Shown here in pieces: positions 1 to 11,724 of a stretch of 64,000 nt of DNA. The position numbers were made by a program, and so were the translations under genes. The stretch is taken from contig CM023534.1 in assembly GCA_013350335.1 (NCBI GenBank), forward strand, positions 4,526,001 through 4,590,000, read 5' to 3'. The DNA is from Chimonanthus salicifolius. Taxonomy: Eukaryota; Streptophyta; Magnoliopsida; Laurales; Calycanthaceae. The notes below the pieces were generated by a model, which was not told the origin of the DNA, made no database searches, and was given only the letters and a program-made list of their open reading frames with translations. Positions within the stretch are counted from its first letter, which is position 1, and every line of letters begins with the position of its first letter.

Positions 1-569
1 TTCTATAAAAATGGCATCGTATAATGTCATAGACAGATATGTTCCTCTCTGTGCCCACTGTGGAATATTTTCATTGCCCTCTCTCCTTCCCCCCTCCTCC
101 CACTTGCAAGATAAATAAATAAATAAAAACTGTGGAAAGTAAATTTTTGTTTTCTCTTTTTCCTATTTGTTCTTATTTTTATTTATTCAAGTCAATAATC
201 CATGCATATATGAGTCTTAATGATTGAAAGGTTTTCTCAAATTAAACATCTGCATATGTTACATTATAAAGAAAATGCAGTGACCTAAGATACAAGGATC
301 CTTCATGTGTCTTGTAGCTTCTTTATTGGATGTGGCATAGCATGGCATGGGTATTGGATCCATGTCAGATATGGCTCTATTGCATCTGAATAAATAGATA
401 AATGAAGAAAATAAAGAGATGTATTTTTTAAGCGCTGAAATGTCTTTGATATATTAAATTTAAATGTGTCCCTGTGCTCTAAAGATTTAGCAGTGGGCTA
501 GGTAACACCTGCACTCGCAGCTATGCCTCCAACATGTGTACCCCAATGACAGGCTAAAGGCTATTGCAG

Positions 570-923
570 GTCAACAAGAATGATCCCAATGCAACACAGA
601 CACTGAACCGAGTAGAAGCAATACAAAGGGCTTGCAGAGACTTTGGAGTGCTAGATAAAAGGTTAGTCATGATCTCTAAATTTCTTCGGTTTGTACACGA
701 GTTCCATTTGTGTGACCATGCTTTCTGGGCTTCAACAGATCATTTGTGGATGAGAGCAAGCCTATGTACAATTCAGCTCTGGTTCGTCCTTGTACTCTAC
801 TTTTTCCCCTTTTTTGTGCTAGGAATGTGGAATTGTATCTAATTTTCTAGACCTTTTCCCATGCAGATTATTGCAGTGATCATTCTGCTATCGATCTTGT
901 TTGCATTTCTTTCCATTAAATGA
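570..923 (+). CDS. 3' end of an unrecognised gene with a C-terminal membrane anchor (last three exons)
   Basis: Three exons join in frame: 570-661 (phase 0 start after a TTGCAG acceptor), 739-781 and 867-923, ending at TGA 921-923. The introns are GT-AG (donors gttagt at 662 and gttcgt at 782; acceptors CAACAG at 738 and ATGCAG at 866). The peptide begins VNKNDPNATQTLNRVEAIQR, has a polar middle (FVDESKPMYNSAL) and ends in an 18-residue hydrophobic stretch followed by SIK-stop, which looks like a C-terminal transmembrane anchor with almost no tail. An in-frame TAA at 555-557 shows that 570 starts an exon rather than continuing an ORF. The 5' part of the gene lies outside the window or in exons not recognised in 1-480. 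I do not recognise the family. The splice frames agree perfectly, so a real gene is likely. Confidence 0.6.
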
Positions 924-1715
924 TCGCTCTAACCGGCTACGGTAGGTTTTTTCCTGTGTACTTTGTTGAGATGGATATGCTGCCTCAGTTTATTTAATCA
1001 TATTAGTTATATTTTTTTCCCGTGCATAAGAAAGTGAAATGTAAGTTTTCTTATAAATGTTTCAATTTGGATGAAAAGTTGGATATCTGTGCTTCTTCCT
1101 TTGGAAGAACAGAAATTTCATCAAGGATAAGAAAGTATGGTAAGGGCAGCTCGCCTGAACAGAGGATGAATGGTGACTGAGATAATGCAGCAGAACCTGA
1201 TGTACTAATCTAAGGTTATGTTAAACTAACATGAAGTACTATACTGTCTCATTATTCAGCTGCCTTAGTTCATCTTCTTTAATGAAACTCTGTTAGCAAA
1301 TGACAAAAGAGAGGCATCCAATTCCCTTGCCAGCTTTCTCGTATTTTCATTGATTAGAAAAAGTGCCATGGTTCCTTAACCTCCTCACTTGCTTATTTTG
1401 GCATAATGCAGTATAAAATGTCATTTTGTCACATATTGGATCTCTCACCACCCTCTGTGATAGTGATAGCTTCTTATTGCATTTTCTAAGTTCTGAGGAA
1501 TTATGCAAAAATCCTATAGAGTTAGAAGGTAAATAGAATTTCTTATTGCTTCAAATGGAAATATTCTTTTCAGAATGGCATATGATTCAATGCTTGGGTT
1601 GCTGCATACATGTTGCATATCTTCATTGTCACCAAAGCCTTTATATTCTCAAAAATTGAATTCTACTGTAAAATCATCTTGAATCCAGAATCTTGCATAA
1701 AATGTTAAGATGATA
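924..1715. other. Spacer, probably including the 3' UTR of the first gene
   Basis: No coding segment or RNA gene is visible. The first few hundred bases after the stop at 923 are probably the 3' UTR. The rest is ordinary AT-rich spacer. Confidence 0.4.
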
Positions 1716-1919
1716 TTTTTTTTTGGTAACATGGATCCCCACCCTACATTGGACGTGAGACTAATCCCACGAGCATGTGTAAACCTCCCAATCCATACAC
1801 ACTGGTTAGTCGATGGGGAGTAACCCCATGTGAGTGGCCTGGAGGGATTGCACGTGAATTGAACTCAAGACCTCGCTTCTTGAGGCGAGCGTCTTGATCG
1901 TCATGTCAACCCTTCTAGG
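1716..1919 (-). mobile_element. tRNA-derived SINE (family A), full length
   Basis: On the minus strand the element starts with a tRNA-like head: an A-box-like stretch around GACGATCAAGACG and a B-box-like GTCTTGAGTTCAATTCA. It runs through a conserved body (GAGGTTTACACATGCT, GGATTAGTC) and ends in an A-run, seen as T's at 1716-1724 on the plus strand. The same body occurs at 36922-37120, 11775-11855, 38655-38750, 39322-39440 and 52994-53146. The internal promoter boxes are those expected of a Pol III SINE. No clear target-site duplication was found for this copy. Confidence 0.65.
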
Positions 1920-2384
1920 TTTTTTTTTGGGTATCAAGTGAAGATGGGTCCATATTCTAAAACACATGGTAGGATGTGTAATGATTTAGTTTGAGTTAAC
2001 ATTTCAAAGTTCTAGCTTCCAATAACACTACACTAGAGCATAGGCCATCAAAAAGTCCAAAAAAAAGAGGCAAAAAGTCCATTGAAACCAAATGCTCCAT
2101 ACTTCAATTTCCAAATAGCCACAAAAATTCTATCATCCACCGTTTGCGTCCTATGACATCAAATGAACAGTTGGGTTATAGAAAAGAGAGCCAACGCCAC
2201 ATATAGGGAATAAATGATGGTGGTGATGATAATAGGAATCATATTATTTCTAGACTGATGTGAATCAATCTCGTGTAGTATGTTATGAATTATGTAAATA
2301 TGAATCAGGTATTGTACTATTTTGTGAACACTATTTAAACTGCAGAACGATGTACTGATGTAGACAGACTAAGGACTTTAGACT

Positions 2385-2712
2385 TGGATAGGGCATGACC
2401 TGACCCGAGAAACCATGCGGGTTGAGTTGAGAATTTCAGGTCAGTGGGTCGGGTCGGGTTAAGAAGATAAAAAGCCGCATGAAATTCAGGTTAGGTCGGG
2501 TTGGAGATTTTACAAGTTAACCTGATCCGACCCGACCTAACCCGACTAAAATTAGGCTAAAATGGGTTCAGAATGCGGGTTGGGTCAGGTCAGAATTCAG
2601 GTCGATTAGGGTTAGAATTCGGGTCGGGTCGGGTTGAGAATTCAGGTCGGGTCGGGTTGGCTTCCAGTCGGGTTGGGTTTTAAGGAACCCGACCCGAGTT
2701 GCAGCCCTAGAC
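2385..2712 (+). repeat. Dispersed GGGTCGGGT-type repeat, copy 1
   Basis: About 330 bp are built from variants of GGGTCGGGT and its complement ACCCGACCC, and end in CCCGAGTTGCAGCCCT. The reverse complement of much of this block is found at 31165-31550, and a diverged copy at 34997-35345. It is therefore a dispersed element rather than a local satellite. No ORF is present and the transposition class is not evident. Confidence 0.6.
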
Positions 2713-5700
2713 TTGGAAGACTTCTACCAGTAAACCAACAAAAAACAACCAAAAAAGGCATAATGCTTCTTATTGATTGAGAAGTTGATCCAGCTGCCAT
2801 GCAGTTAATGTTTTCCAATGTGAAAGATACTCAGGACATGATTGGTTCAGGACAGGCCACCAAATGGGTGTTCTGAATCACCATAGCATGCGGCCAACCA
2901 AATAGTTTTTGTGGCCGAACTGAGGGTCCTTGTGTGCTTGGTTGAATTTTTTATTTTTTTTAAAGAGTCGTTCCTCCACATTTATTCACCTGTTTACTTT
3001 TGAAAGCTAAGATGCTGGCACTTTTATTATTTCATAAATGTGTTCTTTTTCTTAGCAAGTATGCTATGATTGATGCAGTTGTCATTTGTAACCTGCCTGG
3101 AGTTGTGAGCTCATGGATTGGGTGTCTCCATTGGTAATATCTGCAACATCTTAAAAAACACTCAGCAGTATTTATTAGAGCTATGCTTTATCCTCTTTTC
3201 GGAAGTTGCCGGAAGCACTTTCTGAGCACTGGATTCATTCATCACCGAGTTTGGACTTCTCTTGCCCCTTGCATTTTGGGCAAACATATGCCGATTGTAT
3301 CTTTTCTCCAGTTGAATTTCAATTATGTTAAGTTTCTTGGGACTTTAATTTTCATAAAATCCTATGTCGTGTTGCACCTGAGCGAGATGAGACAATCCTA
3401 CTTGACCATATCCTGTCACCATGATTTTTTTCACTTGAGAAGAAACATGTTTCGGATGGATGCTTGATCCCCATCTTCATTTCAAATTAGGACAGATATT
3501 TTAGTGTGGAATGTCTCATTCACTGTATCTGTGTATGCTTGTGCATTTATGTTTATATATGTATATGTATTATTGTGCTCAGTCTACATTAATGTAAATG
3601 ATTTGAATGGCCTAGACTTGGACTGAAACAAGTCTTGCCGTGTATCTGATGGATAGGTTCCATCTTCTGTATGGCTGCAACATAAAGAGGTTAATCGTTT
3701 CGAATCAGTTCATAAAAACTGGTGTGAACTTTAAATCACAGTCCTTGGGTTGCACAGAGCTGTCAGATTTCACTTTTTAAATTTAGTCAATAATTCAATC
3801 TGACGATTGTGATTGAATGTTCACACCAATTTATTGTTCTTGACATAATTTCTCTTTGCTAAATAGGCAGTGGGTCTCATCACTTAAAGATTACAGCTTA
3901 CTTGACGACAATTTCATTCCATTTTCGATCCCGAAAAATGGAATGGAATAGGTTAGTTCTGTGGCACTGGGCTCCAAGTTGGACATTTTGGCCCATTCTC
4001 GACTATTCTGGTTGGAACGAGCTCGATTTGGCGAAATGGGTTGGAATCACCTATTTCAGCCTGGCATGTTGCGCTCGAAAAATTTCATATTTATTTAAAT
4101 CTTTTAAACATGAATAAAAAATCCAACTGTTCAACTAAAAATGGACTTCAATAACTACATTTGGACAAAAATTGAGTATAAAATTCAATTCATAGCCACT
4201 TAATTTAGTGGTCAAAGTCATATGGTGTTTTGGTGACTTTGACTACTAAGATTAACTAGAAATTAAATTTAGGCCCGAAATTTGGTTTAATTATAGTTTA
4301 TGAAGTATATTTTTTATTCATATAATTTATTTTTAATGTATATGATGATAATTGGAGAAAAAATAAAAGGGACTGTGTGTGTCTGGGTTTTTTGAATTTT
4401 GACCTTTGACTTTGAATAGAATAAGAAATCACGTTTATTTATTTTTTTTTACATTTTTTAAGTATTTTTTGTCTAATTCAATTTTTATTTGATTCTTATT
4501 AGAGTGAAATTCAGACATTCTTGAATTAGTATTTGATAATTATATTGTTATAATTGAAATTACAAACATGTGTAGTTATTTAATGATAATCTATATATTT
4601 TTTTTACTTATGTACATTAGTGTTTCTCACTCAATTAGAGATTTTCAGCTTCATAGGCATGTCTCTTAAAGCTTTCTCCAATTTTATTATTTTGATTACA
4701 AATTTTATTCCTCTCCTTGATAAGTAGAGTAATAATTAAAACTTTATTACATTTGCTCATGTTTTATTTACTGAAATTATATTATCTAAATGTTTTGTGT
4801 ATGATTCTAAAGCTTCAAATGATGTGGAACCTGTTCAGCTTGTTTACATTAATGCTTTGATAAAACAACAAATATTATGGATAAATTGTGATCTCAATCT
4901 AAGTTTTCTATTTTCTTTTTCTTTTTTCCCTTCATTAAAATCTCTATGGTGATGATCATACAGACTCCACCTATGAGTGTGGTGATGTCTCTTTTAATAT
5001 TTCGTGTATAACAGTTGATTTGGCCTTATTTTATGAGCTTTTTCCCTTTTAATAAGTGTTTGGGTGAATATTGATAGTGGTTTGTGCTCTTTTAAATTAT
5101 AATATTTATATTTTTCTTAAATTGCTATCATGTCAATCTAAATTATTATTTTTATGATTAAGGTGTGTTCAAGCTTCTTAGAAATTAGGCGTTTTCGAAA
5201 CTTAATTTGAATGAGAAATTAGGAGTTCGAATTCAAAGTTCTGAAGAACTTAATTAATTAAATCAAATACATTAGAAACTTGAAGCGCATACGATCTCTA
5301 ATCCGGTTCAAATTCGAACTAAATCTCAAAGAATATTCTAATAAATTAATTTGGATTGTAGAATTCAATTTTAATCAAATAATAGAAAAAATACACTAAT
5401 TGAAATTTAAATTCAAAATACAATTAAAAAAATTCAATTACTTTAATTGAAATTAACTCAATGCAATATCAAATTAAATTCAAAAGAAATTTAAGACTCA
5501 TCACAATAGGGACGTTCAAACAAAGCATAAAAAGCTTCAATAAAATCAAATAAATTATTTTTTTTTTTGGCTAAATGCTGAATTTACATGGCCTTATTTT
5601 TAAATTTAAAAAAGGAAATAAATAATAATAAATCAAACTACCAAATCTCAGCCTTTCTCTGCCGTTCCTCCTTCCCTCTCTCTTCTGTGTAATCGGTCCC

Positions 5701-7900
5701 TGGTCTGGCAAGATTCTTCTTCCTTTGTTTTTCTTTCTTTCCTCCTTCTCCCTGGCTTTCTTCTTCTGTTCTGACTTCATTTCATTTCTTGCTGATCTTG
5801 GTTTGAGTTTTTGAGTGGGAAACAAATCAAAAGATCAGGTCCAGTATCCAGTCTACCGTTGAAGCTGATCTTAGACCGATTTCAACCAAAATTATCCAGA
5901 TTTCTTGCTGATTTTATTTGCCGAAATTCGACCATAATACTGCTAATATCTGGGTAAAATCAAACTTGAAATCTCAGCCTTTGATTCTCTCTCTTTCCCT
6001 TCAAAAAACACCTTAAAAATCCAGGCCTAAATTTGGCCCGATCTGCATCACGTTTCTGCAAGTTGGTTGCTGCCATTTAGTGGGGTTTTAATCCACCCAC
6101 TTGCTGTTTAAACAGTCACAATAATGGGTCTTTGGCTGATTTAATTTTAGCAGCCCATGGAAGTTCTTTTTCTTTTCTTAGGCTTTCTAAAGTAATCACA
6201 AAGGTTTTTTTTTAATACGTGGAGATCTGCCGACTCCATTTTGTGGTGATTCTAGGTAAAATTCTAGATCTATGACACCACCCACAAGCACAATTGATGA
6301 GGTTAAATATCCAAAGGATTTGAAGGCAAGACTTCCTACATAAGATAATGATAGTCAACAGCTCGAACAAAAAAAGCGATGGATAACAAAGTTAAACTTG
6401 GTTTGGACTAAGAAAAGTTTTACATTATGAACCCTCCAGAGAGTAATGATGTTGATGCTCGTAGGAAACTTAAAGGTGGGTTCTCTCTTTCTTCTATCAG
6501 TTTGATCATAAATCTGAGTGATCAATTTATCAATCTTGTCTAATCGAGTCTTAATCGGGTCAACTTTAGATTTATCGGATCTGATGCCTATGTGAATACC
6601 AAAGGCTCTTATTTGTATATGAAATATTGTCAAAATTCATCAAGAAAGAAAACCCAAATATTCTTAGGCGTTCAAAAGCTAACATGTCATTAATTCATTC
6701 TTATCTATTCACATAATCTCTAATATTCCCTACCAATATATGTAAAATAGGCAATAAAATTATAAAAAATCCCAAAAATCCATCTCATGGGTGCCTATAG
6801 ATGTCGCTTTATTTAGAGAGAATGCTACTCCACTTCTTTTTCTCCAAGAGAAAAAAAAAAAGATAAGGTATTTTCATCCTATAATGTAAGGATTTTATGA
6901 AATTTTAAAAATGAGATTCAGTAGCCCAATTAATAAAAAAATGAACTTAAACCATGTCTTATAAACCTAAACCTCTTATTTATCAATTTTCCTCTTTTAA
7001 CTCTCTAAATTGGTCCATTAATAGAGCTATCCTTCTTCTTTTTTTTTATAAAATTCCTTTGCAACATTGATTTAGTCCTCAATTTCTTGAAGATGCATTA
7101 TATATTTATATCAACTATAAAACATTGTTTCATAATATAGAAAAAAAAATTAGTGAGGTTTTTTGTCAATACTTTCCATCTTTTGATTATATCTTTTAAT
7201 TTCTGTAAGAGACTGGCTTAATAATAAATAATTATAATATTATTGTTATGGTTATCTAAAATCTTTACCCATTTTTAATTTGTATAGTTTTAGGTTTTTA
7301 ATTTAATTTAATATATCTTTCAAATTTTCTGTTATTTTCCTTATAGTATTTTAATAAAAATCTACTTGTTGATAATATCTCAATGATTATATTTGTGCCA
7401 ATCGATTCATTTAAGTTATTTTTTTTTTATTAAAATACTATTTAGATATGAACATTTTCAACCAATTTCATTTACAGAGGAATGATATGCTGTTATCCTT
7501 AGCAACAAATATTGTTATTTAGAATATATGGATTTAATTTTTTAAAAACCTATATATATATATATATTTAAAATTTATGAAATTATTAGATCTATCATTA
7601 AATTGGTCAAATGAGAAAGGTATGATAAGCTATATATATTATATTTTAAAATTAATAAATTATATTTAAAAAATAAATTCTATATATCACAAAGTATGAC
7701 ATAAATTTGATGGAAAGTAGTCATACAAAACCATTATAAAATTTCAATAATTAGATAGTTAGTGAATTAAATTATTAGTGTAGTAAATAGGTATTAGAAG
7801 TAAAATAGGTGAGCAATGTACACGTGGAATTTAATTGAACAATCAATAATACCCAAGAACAAAATTTTCAAACGAAAATATATGGGACTGTATGGGGACA
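2713..7900. other. AT-rich spacer without recognisable genes
   Basis: This 5.2-kb stretch is AT-rich with long T and A runs. Short open frames such as 3183-3467 and 3902-4117 show no family resemblance and no convincing splice partners. A segment around 4190-4320 resembles 10990-11085 (shared core near TTTGAC-ACTAAGAT and ACTAGAAATT), so a diverged dispersed repeat is likely there. Confidence 0.5.
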
Positions 7901-7917
7901 ATGCCATCTCTTACATT

Positions 7918-8202
7918 GATTTCATTCTCTCTCTCTCTCACTCTCTCTCATCAGTCTTGAATTAGACAGACTTGTCCCAACTGCATATCCTCCACAATTC
8001 CATCCCCTCTTTCTCTCGATCTCTCTTTCCCTCACATCATCATCACCATTGTCTTCCCAAATCCTGAATCGACAAGGGAAGAAGAAAGCCAAGAAGATGA
8101 GAAAGCCACCTAGGTACAGAACACATTCCTCCTCATAAAACAACGACAGATCTCTCCACTCAATGCAAAAATCTCTTCTTCTAGTCGTTGAAAAGCCAGA
8201 AA
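7918..8202 (+). promoter_or_regulatory. CT-rich core promoter/5' UTR of the nucleotide-sugar transporter gene
   Basis: A pyrimidine-rich stretch (repeated CTCTCT between about 7925 and 8035) lies 170-280 bp before the start codon at 8203. Plant Y-patch promoters and CT-rich 5' UTRs look like this. No TATA box could be placed with confidence, and the transcription start is not determined. Confidence 0.35.
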
Positions 8203-11200
8203 ATGGGAAACAAGAAAGAGACGTTGTTCATCATTGCACTGATCGTGGGGTGGTACACGTCCAACATTGGAGTGCTCCTCCTCAACAAGCTCTTGCTCTC
8301 CAATTACGCCTTCACCTACCCAATCTTCCTCACCATGTGCCACATGTCCGCCTGCGCCATTTTCAGCTACATTTCCATAGTTATCTTTAAATTGGTGCCT
8401 CTCCAGGCCATCAGATCCAGGCCCCAGTTACTCAAAATTGCACTTCTCAGCGTTGTCTTTTGTGCCTCTGTTGTCGGAGGAAATATCTCCCTCAGATACC
8501 TGCCCGTTTCATTCAATCAGGCTGTTGGCGCCACCACGCCCTTCTTCACCGCTGTCTTTTCGTACTTGATGACGATGAAGAGAGAGGCATGGCTCACATA
8601 TGCTGCATTGGTCCCGGTCGTTGCTGGGGTCGTCATTGCCAGCGGGGTCAGTTGGTTCCCATTTTTCTTGTGAATTGCTCATGTTCATTGGTGACCTTTC
8701 GTCTGTGTCTTGATAAATTGAATTGCTTTAGTTTTGTGATAGCCAGCAGGATCGATTGGCTCATGCAGAACTTGCATTGATTGGATTCTGTTGTTTTGAT
8801 TCATCTTGTAAATTGAACAATTTGCTTGGTTTGTGATGTTTGCTACTTAGACATGCTTGATCTGTTTTTCTGATCGATTGAGTTGCTCTAATTTCAGTCA
8901 TCACCCGGTCGAGATCCTCAGCTGGGTCAGTTGGTCCTTTAGATTTTGCATTGGTTTTATTTTATTTTTGCTTCCCCTGTAGATATTGTTGTCTTTTCGA
9001 AAAACTTTTCTCCTATATTGCTTTCTCCAATAAACACGAAATATTTGCAAAAGAGAAATGAATCTTCACCTCATGTTTTCTACTTTTTCCTTCTTGCGGG
9101 GAATCATCACTTCCAATTTCACCTCACCAAACTAAGCATTAATATTATTTTTACTTTATTGCCTGACGTTGCTGATAGAGGGTCTGGAATTGTATTATAA
9201 GATTTTTTTTTAATGTGTATATTAGATTAATGTCTTTAATGTTGCTTACATATGGTTTGGGTGATCTGAAATTGAAATTCTCATGGCCTCTGCAGGGAGA
9301 GCCTAGTTTTCACTTGTTTGGCTTTATTATGTGCATCAGTGCCACTGCAGCAAGGGCCTTTAAATCTGTTCTTCAGAGCATCCTGCTTTCCTCTGAAGGG
9401 TAACTAATTTGTTGTTTTCTTTCTTAGTTGCTTACCTCAACATGCAGATAAGTTCTGTGCCCAAGCATGCATTTGTTTATTTGTAGAGTGGGCCTCGTAA
9501 TGCTGATATTGAATCATTTTATCTGAATATATATTTTTTATAACTCCCCCTTGTAATTTAATTTTTAATTGCATAAAAGATGTTTTATTTATTCTGTTTA
9601 CAAATGTATCTGATAAATATCTCCACTGTTCAATGTATACATTCTGCCTTTACCTATTCTGAGGGCATCAAGCTAAATTTCCCGTGACACCTCTGTAGAA
9701 CTCAAGTAGATGAAAACAGCCGTCAAGAATGTGAAGTCTCAGTCTTCAGCTCTTGCCTGTAAAGTATTACTATTTTCTGATCTGATCATTGCGTAGCACT
9801 ACCCTAACAGCAAGATCTCTTTAAGAATAAAGCTTGCCGCTTGTTTGATTCTCAAAGAAGGCTGCAGCAACCACATTGAGGCCTGCCTAAAATTCCTTGA
9901 ACTGTGCACTGACATTCACCATTCTGATCTATAGAGTTATGCTTTTGCATCTTTCTTAGATTGATTTGTTCCTAGAAAGATTTCCTGTTTTCCCTAAATT
10001 ACAAGTTGTTTATATTTTTTTTGCAGGAATGCATCCTAATGTTTTGAAAGTCGAATCGTATTGTAACGTCATTTTATGTCTTGCATTGCTAATCAAGAAT
10101 TGTAAATCATCGAATGATAGGATTCACAAATTTTTCCCCAAAGAGTATACAAATATATGAATCAAGGTTCACAACTCGTGCCCTTTCAATGAAGTTTCCT
10201 TTTGAAAAAAAAAAACACAAACATACTAACACGCACTGTGTATATATATATATTTTAAACAGGGACTTAGATAAGTTTTTATCAACAGCAATATCTAGAA
10301 ATATAGTAGCGTAAACGGGCCTTGTATAAGAGAGCCATGCAAGACCATACATCCAAGTGAAAATATCCAAACAAAGAGAAAGAACACATATAGTAAGCTC
10401 CTAAGGGGAAAAGAAAACCCCGATCCCAATACACCCCAAACTAGTAATCCAAAGTCACAAAAGTTCCACGATCAGCCTCTGTTTTTGTACTCCAACCTTT
10501 GCCAAGAGTTTTCCACGATGTTCGTCTGAATGTCCAACGTGTCTAAAGAGAATGCCTCTATTCCGACTTATCTTTCTGATGTCCCTTACAATATTAAGCA
10601 ACTTCCATGGGAAACTCTTCCTATTGCTAGCCCGGGCAATGGCGTTAACAAAATCACCTTCAACAATAAGGTTGCCATTCCCATACGTCAGCCAAAGATG
10701 GATAGCTTTCCTAATCGCAAGTAATTATGCTTCATTAGACTCCATAATCCCTGTGGGTTCTGACACACACATATATGAATCACTTAAAAGATATTTAAAA
10801 GGTAATAATATGAGAAATTCTCCAATTTTTGTATGTTAATTGAAGCCACATACACATTGCAAAATGGATCAAATCAATATATAACTATATAATTGGAGTT
10901 CAATTTTCAAAGTGCCAACTTTCAAGCTACTAAGCTAGCATACTCTCAGTTAGAGACTTATCAAGAGTCTTTAAATGATGAATAGTGCCTTTGACCACTA
11001 AGATCAAGTGACTAGAAATTGTAATTTGGGTTGAAATTTGTTCCACTTATAGCTCATAAAGTTTATTTTCAATTGGTACGGTTAGATTTTTAATTTATTT
11101 CACAAATATAAAATATACGAAAATTGACTAGGTGCAACCCATGCAATTCGTTGCACCTAATATTTTCTCCATTCCATTAGGAAGTGACGTTTCTTATTCC

Positions 11201-11684
11201 CTCAATCTTTTCCCTCTGCGCTCTTTTCATAAATGGTAATAGTGCATGTGTTGCTCAGAGCCCTCTTGAACGACTGACAATGGTGTATGTATATAGTGCT
11301 AGTATTGGGCACACCCAGGTGCAGTAGAAAAAAACTAGACTCCATTTTTGAACCAATGGTAGGTATCCATGTTATTTATTATCACATGGGTGCTATCACC
11401 TTTTTCAAGATAACTTTTCAAGTGTTTTGTCCTTTTGCATGATGTGGAATAGGGTGTTGATTACACCGGAGTTTCTTGTATACACACACGCACACAGATA
11501 AGTGGGTTTGCTAGGTCTTGGTTTGTATTTGATCCCTACAAAATTTCATCTTGATCGAATAAGAGAAGCCATGTTTTTTAAGATCTCTTAAAATTTCACA
11601 TTTATCTAATGGTGGAAATTCATTGGGTTAGTTCAATGGACTTTACAAGTTGGTGTCAAATTAGGTGGCACCAGGGTAGAATTG

Positions 11685-11724
<40 letters not shown>

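Noticed and set aside
2385..2712. Telomere-like repeat
   Set aside because: GGGTTAG occurs only by chance within GGGTCGGGT variants, and there is no TTTAGGG array.
8460..8780. 106-codon plus-strand frame
   Set aside because: Out-of-frame shadow of exon 1 of the nucleotide-sugar transporter.
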